64,000 bases of DNA from an uncultured Oscillospiraceae bacterium (GCA_934591705.1 CAKTPM010000001.1:62001-126000); one strand, 5' to 3'. Numbered from the stretch's first letter, positions 1 to 7,725 are shown. Numbers and translations: made by a program. Notes: generated from the sequence alone by a model not told the origin.

Positions 1-1
1 C

Positions 2-70
2 GTGACGGACTGGGAGCGGATTTATACGGCCTGTCAGGATGCTGCCGCCTGCAAATTTACAGGAAAGTGA
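2..70 (+). CDS. C-terminal end of an unidentified upstream gene (partial)
   Basis: An open frame enters from the left edge and ends at TGA 68-70. It gives 22 residues ending ...AAACKFTGK. The end sits 11 bases before the ATG of the permease gene, as expected for a co-transcribed neighbour. The alanine-rich tail loosely resembles the end of PfkB-type sugar or nucleoside kinases, but this is far too short to name. It could also be chance reading. Confidence 0.35.
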   Translation: MTDWERIYTACQDAAACKFTGK

Positions 71-81
71 GTTTAGTCACC

Positions 82-1401
82 ATGGAAGAAAACAAATCCC
101 TGGCCTCAGGCATGACCAATGACTACAGCACATCTCCCGTCCCTGAAAAGCAAAAGAAAAGCTTTGTCAACAATGCGGCTGTCTGGTTTGGCTTTACCGT
201 CAGCATCAGTGCCTTCCTGACCGGCGGTACGCTGGGCGTGGGGCTGACGGCCAGCCGCGGCCTTGCAGCCGTCCTCATCGGCAACTGTGTGCTGATGGGC
301 ATCGCCGTTCTGCTGGGCATTATCGGCCAGCGCACCGGCCTGACCACTGCGTCCTTGGGCCGTATCGTCTTCGGCAAGAAGGGCTCCGTCATCTCTTCTT
401 TCATCCTCGGCGCCCTGGGCATGTGCCTCATCGGCGTGCTGATGAACAGCTTCGGCTCCTCCATCGCGGCCCTGCTGCCCGGCTTCCCCGGCTTCTTGGC
501 CATTTTGATCTTTGCCATCTGCATCACCTCCAGCGCCATCTTCGGCTATAAGGGCCTGACGATCATCAGCTATATCGCCGTACCCTCCCTGCTGATCCTG
601 CTGCTGATCAGTCTGATCTCCACCTCAAAGCTGGTGGGCGGCAGTCTGAGCATGGTCTTTGCCGCAAAGCCCGTGGGTGAGCTGACCATGGCCGCCGGTA
701 TCTCCAATGTGATCTCCACCTGGGCCAACGGCGCCTGTCTGTCTGCGGATATCTCCCGCTATGCCAAGAAGCCCAGTCACATCGTCGGCAGCGTTGCCTT
801 CGGCTTCATCGTGGGCACCTCCGTCTTTGAGGGCTCCGCCGTTCTGATGTCCGTGGCCACCGGCAAGGGCAACTTCACCGACATCTTCAGCGCCCTGGGT
901 CTGCTGATCCCCGGCCTGCTGGTGCTGCTGCTGGCCCTCTGGACCACCACCGACAACAATGTGTATTCCTCCTCCCTGGCCTTCACCAACATGAGCGAGC
1001 TGGTGGGCATCAAGATCCCCAAGTGGGGCTGGACCATCATCTGCGTCGCCATTGCCGTGCTGGCCTCCACCTTCGGCTTTGCCAACAACTTCGGCAAGTG
1101 GCTGGGCTACCTGGGCGCCTTCACCACCCCCTTTGCCGGCGTTCTGATCGCCCACTTCTGGGTGCTCAACTCCCCCAAGAGCACCGAGTACCGCATGCCC
1201 GCCGGCTTCCGGCTGTCCGCCTTCCTCTCCTGGGTCATCGGCTTTGTCATCTGCCGCCTTGTAGTAGCCAACCAGGCCGCCGTTCCCGTTCCCTCCAGCA
1301 TCGCCGGCATGATCAGCGGCTTTGTGGTCTACATCATCCTCTCCAAGCTCCTGGACAAGGATAAGGAGACCGACGAGCATTTTGTCATCAATAAGGAGTA
1401 A
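82..1401 (+). CDS. NCS1-family purine/cytosine permease (CodB-like)
   Basis: This is a 439-residue polytopic membrane protein. It would bring a nucleobase or related compound into the cell with a cation. About twelve hydrophobic segments are visible. The first follows the AVWFGFTVSISAF stretch near residue 35, which is typical of the CodB/cytosine-purine permease family, and the Gly-rich segments and a TTTDNNVYSSSLAF stretch are also characteristic. ATG 82 is chosen over GTG 67 because AGGAAAG lies upstream (spacing about 14) and because GTG 67 would have no usable Shine-Dalgarno. It is followed by a divergently placed regulator and the molybdenum hydroxylase operon, which fits purine rather than cytosine uptake. 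That substrate is inferred from context; cytosine, allantoin or hydantoin cannot be excluded. Confidence 0.85.
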   Translation: MEENKSLASGMTNDYSTSPVPEKQKKSFVNNAAVWFGFTVSISAFLTGGTLGVGLTASRGLAAVLIGNCVLMGIAVLLGIIGQRTGLTTASLGRIVFGKKGSVISSFILGALGMCLIGVLMNSFGSSIAALLPGFPGFLAILIFAICITSSAIFGYKGLTIISYIAVPSLLILLLISLISTSKLVGGSLSMVFAAKPVGELTMAAGISNVISTWANGACLSADISRYAKKPSHIVGSVAFGFIVGTSVFEGSAVLMSVATGKGNFTDIFSALGLLIPGLLVLLLALWTTTDNNVYSSSLAFTNMSELVGIKIPKWGWTIICVAIAVLASTFGFANNFGKWLGYLGAFTTPFAGVLIAHFWVLNSPKSTEYRMPAGFRLSAFLSWVIGFVICRLVVANQAAVPVPSSIAGMISGFVVYIILSKLLDKDKETDEHFVINKE

Positions 1402-1450
1402 GGTTCACCGCCTCTTGGCGTAAACCGATCTCTCGGGTCCCTTCAAAACA

Positions 1451-1494
1451 AAAAAGAGAGATCTGCATACGGCTTCGTATACAGATCTCTCTTC
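1451..1494 (-). terminator. Intrinsic terminator of the YheO-like regulator
   Basis: AGAGAGATCTG and CAGATCTCTCT pair around a CATACGGCTTCGTATA loop region. On the minus strand the stem is followed by TTTTTTG, a good U-tract. On the plus strand the tract is poor, so it may end permease transcripts only weakly. Confidence 0.7.
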
Positions 1495-1506
1495 TGGTTT
1501 CAGCGC

Positions 1507-2187
1507 TTAAGCGCCGCCGGCTGCCGCCGTGGCGCGCAGGTGCTGCAAATAGCGATAGGTGGTGGGCTCGGATATCCCCAGCCGCTTTGCCACCAAGCTC
1601 ACCGCCCCCTTCAGCACAAAGGTGTTGTGCTCGCACAGGTAGGAAATGACCTGCTCCTTCTCCGCCTTGTTCAGCGCCCGGAGGTCGGAAAGCCCGTAGT
1701 GCGTCATGGCCTCCTCAAGGGTGGAGTCGATCATGGAGTCGGCGGAGACCAAAAGGGCCTGCGGGGCCATGGTCTCGCCGGGCGCGGGGGCCGCATCCCC
1801 CAGGAGGAGCTCCTTGGAGAGTATCTCCTGCATGGTCAGCAGATGGGAGATATCTGCATTGACATTCAATAGCCCGATGATCTCCTCCTTGTCGTTGCGG
1901 ATGTAGAAGGTGGAAAAACGAAAAACACGGTTGCCCACGCTTCTTTTTCCTGTATAATTCGTAATGAAGGGCTGCCGCAGGCGCTCCGGCTCAAAGATGT
2001 GGTGGACATCGAAATCCATCAGGGTATCTCCTACCCTCCGCCCGGTTAGATAACCGTTTTCAATGGCGATGATGGAATGATCGATCTCCGCGAGGTAGTG
2101 CACAGCCACCTCACAGGACGGCCCGCAGATAGAGGCGATGAACCTCGCAATCGGAATGTAGGACTCTACGATTTCACGGTCAGTGAT
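1507..2187 (-). CDS. YheO/DauR-like PAS-HTH transcriptional regulator, apparent ATC start
   Basis: The YheO PAS-like domain fills roughly residues 1-125, including the motifs HSIIAIENGYLTGRRVGD and IIGLLNVNADIS. The helix-turn-helix that defines the family lies at the C-terminus (VAKRLGISEPTTYRYL). Canonical starts begin only at GTG 2109, which would cut off about 26 residues that match family members well (ITDREIVESYIPIARFIASICGPSCE). The frame is open up to a stop at about 2243 but contains no ATG, GTG or TTG before 2109. An ATC at 2187 follows GGGGGTG with a five-base gap, so I place the start there (226 aa, normal family length). It may be a true rare start, a recent ATG-to-ATC mutation or a base error. 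Position between a permease and the hydroxylase operon suggests it controls purine use. E. coli DauR represses D-arginine catabolism; the ligand here is unknown. Confidence 0.75.
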   Translation of the reverse strand: MTDREIVESYIPIARFIASICGPSCEVAVHYLAEIDHSIIAIENGYLTGRRVGDTLMDFDVHHIFEPERLRQPFITNYTGKRSVGNRVFRFSTFYIRNDKEEIIGLLNVNADISHLLTMQEILSKELLLGDAAPAPGETMAPQALLVSADSMIDSTLEEAMTHYGLSDLRALNKAEKEQVISYLCEHNTFVLKGAVSLVAKRLGISEPTTYRYLQHLRATAAAGGA

Positions 2188-2188
2188 A

Positions 2189-2227
2189 AAAACACCCCCA
2201 AGTGTTATATGCTCGCCAGGCGGCGAG
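2189..2227 (-). promoter_or_regulatory. Two hairpins in the leader of the YheO-like regulator
   Basis: On the minus strand CTCGCC-GCCT-GGCGAG (2227-2212) is followed by AACAC-TTGGGG-GTGTT (2206-2191) and a run of T. The second hairpin contains the only good ribosome-binding sequence for the regulator, GGGGGTG, in its loop and 3' arm, so folding could hide it. The stems are exact but short. A regulatory role is inference. Confidence 0.4.
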
Positions 2228-2253
2228 ACCCAGCGAGATCCTTAATATTAGCA

Positions 2254-2282
2254 ATAATAATATATTCTCATTTTTTTGTCAA
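2254..2282 (-). promoter_or_regulatory. Sigma-A promoter of the YheO-like regulator
   Basis: The sequence is TTGACA (2282-2277), a 17-base spacer, then TATTAT (2259-2254). This is close to consensus and points at the regulator, with transcription expected to begin near 2247. No equally good promoter was found on the plus strand for the hydroxylase operon, which may depend on an activator. Confidence 0.75.
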
Positions 2283-2291
2283 GCCATCTCA

Positions 2292-2324
2292 CCCCCTCCG
2301 GGCCGGAGGGGGATCGTCCGGACG
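2292..2324. repeat. Inverted repeat plus 10-bp palindrome upstream of the hydroxylase operon
   Basis: CCCCCTCC-GGGCC-GGAGGGGG (2292-2312) is an exact 8-bp stem, followed at once by the exact palindrome CGTCCGGACG (2315-2324). No U-tract follows on either strand, so it is not a standard terminator. It lies in the presumed 5' leader of the xdh operon and could be a protein site or an RNA structure. The rest of the intergenic region 2188-2391 holds the regulator's leader and promoter. Confidence 0.4.
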
Positions 2325-2391
2325 GTGCCCCCCCGCGGCCGCCGGCAGTTTTTCCCCCGCTTGACAGGCAGCGGCCAGAAAGAGAGGACTT

Positions 2392-2847
2392 ATGCAGGTA
2401 AATATGATTCTGAACGGAAAAGAGATAAGCTGTGAGGCCGCTCCGGAGGCGCCTCTGCTGGAGACCCTGCGGAGCTTAGGGCTCCACAGCGTTCGCTCCG
2501 GCTGCGAGAGTGCCAACTGCGGCGTTTGCACCGTTTGGCTGGATGAAAAGCCAGTTTTGTCCTGCTCCGTGCCCACCCTGCGTGCCATCGGCCATCGGGT
2601 GACCACCGTGGAGGGCGTGGAGAGCGAGGCCGCCGTCCTGGTAGATGCTCTGGCGGCGGAGGGTGCCGACCAGTGCGGCTACTGCGTGCCCGGCCTGGTC
2701 ATGAGCGTGCTGGCCATGAAGCGGGAGCTGACGCAGTACGATGACGCATCTATTTTGCACTATCTGAACGGAAATCTCTGCCGCTGCTCCGGCTACGAGG
2801 CACAGCTCCGGGGCATCCGCAGATATTTAGAAGAGACCCAGGATTGA
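2392..2847 (+). CDS. xdhC: Molybdenum hydroxylase 2Fe-2S subunit (XdhC/CoxS type)
   Basis: A 151-residue cytoplasmic electron-transfer subunit that passes electrons from the molybdopterin subunit to FAD. The N-terminal plant-ferredoxin-like 2Fe-2S domain has Cys38, Cys43, Cys46 and Cys58 (GCESANCGVC). The C-terminal helical 2Fe-2S domain has Cys95, Cys98, Cys130 and Cys132 (CGYC...CRC). All eight ligands are present and length is normal. GAGAGGA stands just before the ATG. It is the first of three tightly packed genes that together make a complete xanthine dehydrogenase-type enzyme. The family also includes carbon monoxide, nicotinate and 4-hydroxybenzoyl-CoA enzymes; purine use is inferred from the nearby permease, adenine deaminase and phosphoribosyltransferase. 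Confidence 0.9.
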   Translation: MQVNMILNGKEISCEAAPEAPLLETLRSLGLHSVRSGCESANCGVCTVWLDEKPVLSCSVPTLRAIGHRVTTVEGVESEAAVLVDALAAEGADQCGYCVPGLVMSVLAMKRELTQYDDASILHYLNGNLCRCSGYEAQLRGIRRYLEETQD

Positions 2848-2860
2848 GAAAGGAGCCGCC

Positions 2861-3652
2861 ATGTATCGCGTAAGAGAATATGTATGTCCCGACAGCGTGG
2901 AGGAATGCGCGCGCCTTTTGAAAAGCAACCGCCGCAGCCGACTCATCGGAGGCAATCTGTTTTTGCGGATGACCTCCATGGAGATCCCTCTGGCCATCGA
3001 CCTCTCCGGCTGCGGCCTGGAGGGCATCCGGCAGGAGGCAGACGGGACTCTCCGCATCGGCGCCATGACCTCCCTGCGCTCCGCGGAGACCAACCCCCTG
3101 CTGCAGACCTATGCAGGCGGTATCCTCAGCAGGGCCCTGGGAGAGATCGTGGGGGTGCAGTTCCGGAATCTGGCTACCGTAGGCGCCAGCGTTGCCTCCA
3201 AATACGGCTTTTCAGATGTGATCACTCCCCTGCTGGCCTGCGGGGCCCGGGTCACCCTGTTTGAGCAAGGGGAGCTGGACCTGGACGCCTTCCTCCGGCA
3301 GGCTCACACGAGAGATATCCTCACGGAGCTGATACTGCCCCCCACGGAGCTGCAGGGCGCCTTCTGCAGCTTCCGGGAGTCCAAGGGGGACTTCTCCCTG
3401 CTGAATGTTGCCGCTACCCGCCAGGGCGACGCCTGGCGCCTGGCGGTAGGCGCACGGCCCCAGTGCGCGGCACTGGCCGCCGGGGCCATGGAGCTGCTGG
3501 CCCGGGGCGGCACCCCTGAGGCGGCCGGGCAGGCCGCTGCGGAGGAGTTGACCTTCGGTGACAACATGCGGGCCAGCGCGGTATACCGCAAAACGCTCTG
3601 CCGGGTCCTCTGCACAAGAGTACTCCGGGAGCTGGAGGAGGTGGCGAAATGA
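2861..3652 (+). CDS. xdhB: Molybdenum hydroxylase FAD-binding subunit (XdhB/CoxM type)
   Basis: A 263-residue subunit that binds FAD and hands electrons to NAD+ or another acceptor. The N-terminal FAD-binding domain of the PCMH/CoxM type has RLIGGNLFLRM (residues about 28-38) and the second flavin loop TVGASVASKYGFSDVITPL (about 107-125). The C-terminal CO dehydrogenase flavoprotein domain follows (about 165-258). AAAGGAG precedes ATG 2861 with good spacing, and the gene begins 13 bases after the 2Fe-2S subunit gene. Its end overlaps the start of the catalytic subunit by four bases (ATGA), which indicates translational coupling. The length is slightly short but within range for clostridial homologues. 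Confidence 0.88.
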   Translation: MYRVREYVCPDSVEECARLLKSNRRSRLIGGNLFLRMTSMEIPLAIDLSGCGLEGIRQEADGTLRIGAMTSLRSAETNPLLQTYAGGILSRALGEIVGVQFRNLATVGASVASKYGFSDVITPLLACGARVTLFEQGELDLDAFLRQAHTRDILTELILPPTELQGAFCSFRESKGDFSLLNVAATRQGDAWRLAVGARPQCAALAAGAMELLARGGTPEAAGQAAAEELTFGDNMRASAVYRKTLCRVLCTRVLRELEEVAK

Positions 3653-5946
3653 AAAACATCGGCAAAACCCTTCCTAAGGTAGATGCCCGGGGCAACGCAC
3701 TGGGCGGCAGCGTCTATGTGGAGGACTATCCCCGGCTTCCCGGCACCCTGATCGTGAAGGTGCTGCGCAGCCCCCACGCCCACGCCCGCATCCGCTCCAT
3801 CCGCACCGCGGCGGCGGAGAAGGTCCCCGGCGTGGTGGGGGTATTCACCTATGAGGATGTCCCGGATATCCGCTACAGCGCCAACGGCTGCTCCTATCCG
3901 GAGTCCTGCCCCTACGACCGGAAGATACTGGAGGACAAGGTTCGCTATGTAGGCGATGAGGTGGCTATCGTGGCCGCCGAGACCGAGGCGGCCGCCCGGC
4001 GGGCCCTGCGGCTGATCCGGGTGGAATACGAGCTTCTTCCGGCGGTCTTTGACGCCGAGGAGAGCGCCCGGAGCGCTACGGCCATCCACGATGAGCAGGA
4101 CCTTTTTGTCCCGGCGCCTGCCGCCGGGTACGACCCGCAGCACAACCAGATATCTTGCTTCCAGATCAACCTGGGCGACATCGACCGGGAGCTTGCCGCC
4201 TCCCAGGTGGTCTGCTCCTCCGTCTATGAGACCCAAGCCCAGGCCCACGCCATGATGGAGACCCTGCGGAGCTACACCTTCTTTGCCCCGGACGGACGGC
4301 TGACGGTGGTGGCCTCCACCCAGGCCCCCTATCATCTGCGCCGCCAGATCGCCCGCTGCACCGGCCTGCCCATGGGCAGGATCCGGGTGATCAAGATGCG
4401 CGTCGGCGGCGGCTTCGGCGGCAAAAAGGTGGCTATTGCCGACCCCATCGCCGCCTTTGTCACCATCAAAACCGGCCGGCCGGCTCTTTTCGTGCTGGAC
4501 CGCCGGGAGAACTTTACCTCCACCACCACCCGCCACGCCATGAAGCTGCGGGTCACCCTGGGCGCGGACCGGGACGGTACCCTCCGGGCCATCAAGCTGG
4601 AGAACATGAGCAATACCGGCGCTTACGGAGAGGAGGGTCCTCCCGTAACCATGGTGACGGCCAACAACATCCTCCCCAGCTACAACCGGGCCAACGCCAT
4701 CCACTACTGCGGCCATACCATCTATACCAACCTGGTCCCCGGCGGCGCCCTGCGGGGCTACGGTGCCACCCAGGGCGGCTTTGCCCTGGAGTGCGCCATG
4801 AGCGAAATGGCGGAAAAGCTGGGCATCAGCCCCTATGAGTTCCGCCTGAAGAACATGCCCCGGCTGGGCGACATCGGCGGCGTTCTGCACAGCGAGATCA
4901 AAAGCTGCGCCATCGAGCGCTGCATGCAGCGGGGCCGGGAGCTTATCGGCTGGGATGAAAAATACCCCTGCCGAAAGCTGGAAAACGGCCATATCCGCGC
5001 CGTGGGCGTGGCGCTCACCACCCACCGGACCAGCATTCCCGTGGCGGACAAGGCCACGGTGCTCCTGCGCCTGGAGCCAGACGGCAGCTACCTGGTGCTC
5101 ACCGGTGCCGCCGACCTGGGCACCGGCGCCGACACCGTGCTGACCCAGATCATGGCCGAGGCCATGCAAACCGCGCCGGAGCGCGTCTGCGTCCGCAGCG
5201 GCGACACAGATTACGGCACCTACGACTCCGGCGCCTTCGCCTCCTCCACCACTTATGTGGCCGGAAACGCCATCCTGAAGGCCGCCGAGGAGCTGCGGCA
5301 GAAGATCTGCCGACAGGGAGCCGCCCTGCTGGGCTGCACCGAAGAGGAGGTGGCCTTCGACGGCGATGTGTACCTGTCGGCCGATCCCTCCCGGCGGGTG
5401 AGCATCGAGACCATCGGCACCAAGGCGGAGGGTGGCGGAACGGAGGAAATCCTCAGCACAGCCACCTATATCAGCCGCCTGGCACCCCTGACCTTTATGT
5501 CCGGCTTCGCGGAGATCGATTTAGACCCGGAGACCGGAAAGCTCCAGCTTTTGCGCTATGTCTCGGTGGCCGACTGCGGAAGGGTCCTCAACCCCGGCCT
5601 GGCCCGGGTACAGGCAGAGGGCGGCATCATGATGGGCATCGGCATGGCCCTTTACGAAAATGTACATTACAGCCGGGACGGCAAGCTTCTGACGGACTCC
5701 TTCATGCAGTATAAGATCCCCTGTCGGGAAGACCTGGCCGCCGGATGTCTGCAGGTGGAATTTGCAGAGAGCGATGAGCCCTCCGGACCCTACGGCGCAA
5801 AATCTATCGGTGAGGCATCTGTGCATACGGTGGCGCCGGCCATCGCCAGCGCCCTGCTGAACGCCGCAGGAATCCATCTGCGCTCCCTGCCCTTCACCCC
5901 GGAGAAGATTCTCCGGGCCCTGCAGGAAAAGGCCGGAGAAAAATGA
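3649..5946 (+). CDS. xdhA: Molybdenum hydroxylase catalytic (molybdopterin) subunit, xanthine dehydrogenase family
   Basis: This 765-residue subunit carries the molybdopterin cofactor and hydroxylates its substrate with water, probably hypoxanthine or xanthine. The N-terminal a/b hammerhead domain covers about residues 17-125, with the molybdopterin-binding domain after it. VGGGFGGK at 252-259 is the classic cofactor loop. LRGYGATQGG around 368 supplies the family Arg. Glu722 in AKSIGEAS matches the catalytic base. All landmarks are intact. In anaerobic clostridia such hydroxylases often carry a labile selenium and need selD, yqeB or yqeC; none of these is in the window. The substrate is not fixed by sequence. 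The operon ends just downstream at a strong hairpin. Confidence 0.88.
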   Translation: MKNIGKTLPKVDARGNALGGSVYVEDYPRLPGTLIVKVLRSPHAHARIRSIRTAAAEKVPGVVGVFTYEDVPDIRYSANGCSYPESCPYDRKILEDKVRYVGDEVAIVAAETEAAARRALRLIRVEYELLPAVFDAEESARSATAIHDEQDLFVPAPAAGYDPQHNQISCFQINLGDIDRELAASQVVCSSVYETQAQAHAMMETLRSYTFFAPDGRLTVVASTQAPYHLRRQIARCTGLPMGRIRVIKMRVGGGFGGKKVAIADPIAAFVTIKTGRPALFVLDRRENFTSTTTRHAMKLRVTLGADRDGTLRAIKLENMSNTGAYGEEGPPVTMVTANNILPSYNRANAIHYCGHTIYTNLVPGGALRGYGATQGGFALECAMSEMAEKLGISPYEFRLKNMPRLGDIGGVLHSEIKSCAIERCMQRGRELIGWDEKYPCRKLENGHIRAVGVALTTHRTSIPVADKATVLLRLEPDGSYLVLTGAADLGTGADTVLTQIMAEAMQTAPERVCVRSGDTDYGTYDSGAFASSTTYVAGNAILKAAEELRQKICRQGAALLGCTEEEVAFDGDVYLSADPSRRVSIETIGTKAEGGGTEEILSTATYISRLAPLTFMSGFAEIDLDPETGKLQLLRYVSVADCGRVLNPGLARVQAEGGIMMGIGMALYENVHYSRDGKLLTDSFMQYKIPCREDLAAGCLQVEFAESDEPSGPYGAKSIGEASVHTVAPAIASALLNAAGIHLRSLPFTPEKILRALQEKAGEK

Positions 5947-5970
5947 TCCGTCCCGGCAGGGATCCCAACT

Positions 5971-6006
5971 CTATTCACTCTATTCACTCTATTCACTCTA
6001 TTCACT
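5971..6006. repeat. Four tandem copies of a 9-bp unit
   Basis: CTATTCACT is repeated exactly four times directly after the xdh operon, before its terminator. It is a simple slippage-prone microsatellite. On the minus strand it reads AGTGAATAG. No coding or regulatory role is evident. Confidence 0.9.
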
Positions 6007-6022
6007 CTCCTATCTCTTCCTA

Positions 6023-6066
6023 AGGGCAGCGGCGGGACGCTATGGCGTCCCGCCGCTGCCCTTCTT
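6023..6066 (+). terminator. Strong terminator of the xdh operon
   Basis: An exact 18-bp stem (6023-6040 with 6045-6062) encloses a TATG loop, followed by TCTTT. It ends the hydroxylase operon. Confidence 0.8.
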
Positions 6067-6088
6067 TCCCCCTGCCGCTTGCCATGAC

Positions 6089-6122
6089 AAAAGCACAGAC
6101 CCCGGGCGAGGTCTGTGCTTTT
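6089..6122. terminator. Bidirectional terminator, mainly for the GNAT gene
   Basis: AAAAGCACAGACC pairs with GGTCTGTGCTTTT, giving T-tracts on both strands. It lies just after the stop codon of the minus-strand acetyltransferase gene. Confidence 0.85.
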
Positions 6123-6125
6123 CCC

Positions 6126-6671
6126 TTATTCGTAGGACATATAGGCATCGGCGGGCATGTGGAAATTGTTTTTTAGGATGGCCACATAATAGGCGTCCAC
6201 AAAATGGTTTTCCTTCCATACATGGTCGTGGAGATAGCCCTCCACGATGCCGCCCATCTTCCGCCAGCGGTGGAGGGAGGCGGTATCGTCCGCCTCGATG
6301 ATGCCCCAGACCTTGTTGAGACCCAGGTCGTAGAAGGCGTGGGCTACATTCAGCACGCCGGCCTTATAGCCGATGCCGTGACCCTGGAGCTCCGTTTCGC
6401 CGATGAGGGAGTAGTCCTCCGCCTGCTTGTTGGTCATGTCGATGTGGATGAGACCGAAGGCCCCCACGGGCTTGCCGTTATAGAGCACCGTTGCATCCCA
6501 GCGGTCGGTGCGCTTTTTATTCTCCTCGAACCAGAGCTTCGTCTGCTCCTCCGTCAGAGGCAGGCCGTAGTGGAGGTAGCGCTTGTTCTCTCCGGCGTTG
6601 AGCCAGCGAACCTTGTCAGGGATGTCCTCCTCCCGGAAGCGGCGCAGTACTACATCGGAATAACGATACAT
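6126..6671 (-). CDS. GNAT-family N-acetyltransferase (RimJ/RimL type)
   Basis: This 181-residue enzyme would transfer an acetyl group from acetyl-CoA to an amine, either a protein N-terminus or a small molecule. The fold is recognisable from the N-terminal LRRFREEDIPDKVRWLN, the central GAFGLIHIDMTNKQAEDYSLIGE strand pair and the acetyl-CoA loop HGIGYKAGVLNVAHAFYDLGLNKVWG. The C-terminal GGIVEGYLHDHVWKENHFVDAYYVAIL is typical of the RimJ/RimL subgroup. The start gives ATG TAT CGT, about 30 bases after the LysR stop on the same strand. The target is unknown. Confidence 0.8.
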   Translation of the reverse strand: MYRYSDVVLRRFREEDIPDKVRWLNAGENKRYLHYGLPLTEEQTKLWFEENKKRTDRWDATVLYNGKPVGAFGLIHIDMTNKQAEDYSLIGETELQGHGIGYKAGVLNVAHAFYDLGLNKVWGIIEADDTASLHRWRKMGGIVEGYLHDHVWKENHFVDAYYVAILKNNFHMPADAYMSYE

Positions 6672-6701
6672 ACTTACATTCTCCCTTCTATGATATGGCT
6701 A

Positions 6702-7598
6702 TTATGCCTTTTGCGCAATGCTGCTCTTGACAAAATCGGAAAAGCGCTGGGCCGCCGCGGTCTGGGACACGCTCTTGAGCACGCACATGTCCACGCTGCG
6801 GGGCGGGATGGTAAAGGCGGTCTCCAGCTTCCGCAGACGGCCGCTCTCCAGCTCCTTGGTCACGAACTCCTCCGTGACCCCCGCCACGCCGAAGCCGATG
6901 GCGGCCAGGTCCACCAGTAAGCTCCGGGCCCCCAGCTCGATCTCCGGGTCCAGCTTCAGGCCGTTCTGCAAAAAGAACTTTTCCAGATATACCCGGGAGG
7001 ACGCCTTGCGCTCCAGCAGGATCAGAGGGAAGGCCGCGATCTCCGAGAGGGTGTATTTCTTTTCAAAGTCGCAGGGATAGTCCGCCCCGGCCACAAAAAT
7101 GCTGTGGGTGGCAAAGCAGGGATAGGCCTCCAAAGCCGGATCGTCCGGCCGGCTGGCAAAGACGATGTCCACCTTGCCGCCCCGGAGGAGATCCAGCACC
7201 TTGCCGCTGCGGCCGGAGATGATCTGGATGTGGACGGCGGGATAGCGGCGGTGGAAGCTATCCAAAAACGGCAGCAGGAACTGGCTGGTCACCGTGTCGC
7301 TGGCGCCGATGGTCAGCTGCCCCATCTGCAGCTCCCGGGTCTGGGCCAGCTTGCTCTCGCCGGTCTCCAAAAGGCCCATGGCGGTGCGAACATATTCAAA
7401 GAGCATCTGCCCCTCCGCCGTCAGGGATACGCCCCGGCTGTTCCGGGAAAAGAGCCGGGTCTGGAGGTCGTTCTCCAGCTGCTTGATGGACTGGCTCACC
7501 GCCGACTGGCTGATATAGAGCGCCTGGGCCGCCGCCGTGATGTTTCCGGCCTCCGCCACCTCCTTGAAAACCTTATATAATTCCAGCTTTGTAGACAT
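6702..7598 (-). CDS. LysR-type transcriptional regulator
   Basis: A 298-residue one-component regulator. The winged helix-turn-helix is at residues 5-64 (AEAGNITAAAQALYISQSAVSQSIKQLE), matching the LysR signature. A periplasmic-binding-protein-like effector domain covers about residues 90-290, with LTIGASDTVTSQFLLPFL at its start. The ligand cannot be read. The gene is divergent from the small membrane protein gene at 7757, so the 160-base intergenic region may hold its operator. The GNAT gene follows 30 bases downstream in the same direction. A GGAGG element stands in front of the ATG. Confidence 0.88.
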   Translation of the reverse strand: MSTKLELYKVFKEVAEAGNITAAAQALYISQSAVSQSIKQLENDLQTRLFSRNSRGVSLTAEGQMLFEYVRTAMGLLETGESKLAQTRELQMGQLTIGASDTVTSQFLLPFLDSFHRRYPAVHIQIISGRSGKVLDLLRGGKVDIVFASRPDDPALEAYPCFATHSIFVAGADYPCDFEKKYTLSEIAAFPLILLERKASSRVYLEKFFLQNGLKLDPEIELGARSLLVDLAAIGFGVAGVTEEFVTKELESGRLRKLETAFTIPPRSVDMCVLKSVSQTAAAQRFSDFVKSSIAQKA

Positions 7599-7660
7599 AC
7601 GGTTTCCTCCATTAGCAATATTTATCAGGACGCGCGGTATTATCTGTAATTATGATACGA

Positions 7661-7688
7661 ATTATAGCAGAAAATGATGGGAATGCAA
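7661..7688 (-). promoter_or_regulatory. Promoter of the LysR gene
   Basis: TTGCAT (7688-7683), a 16-base spacer and a perfect TATAAT (7666-7661) face the LysR gene. It lies back to back with the rightward promoter at 7698, so binding by the LysR protein here could affect both. Confidence 0.6.
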
Positions 7689-7697
7689 CCATTAAAA

Positions 7698-7725
7698 TTG
7701 ACTTTTTTCAGATGTGTGATAGAAT
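7698..7725 (+). promoter_or_regulatory. Promoter of the small membrane protein gene
   Basis: TTGACT (7698-7703), a 16-base spacer and TAGAAT (7720-7725) lie 31 bases before the chosen ATG 7757. Confidence 0.6.

Noticed and set aside
2243..2270. Seven-codon ATG frame (MRIYYYC) as a leader peptide of the YheO-like gene
   Set aside because: It lies over the -10 region of the promoter, so it would not be transcribed from that start, and has no ribosome-binding site.
2361..2366. TTGACA just before xdhC as a promoter
   Set aside because: Only 25 bases remain before the start codon and no -10 element follows.
3304..5169. 621-codon open frame on the minus strand across the xdh genes
   Set aside because: It is antisense to well-supported xdhB/xdhA, has skewed Gly/Ala/His composition and no family resemblance; typical of GC-rich mirror frames.
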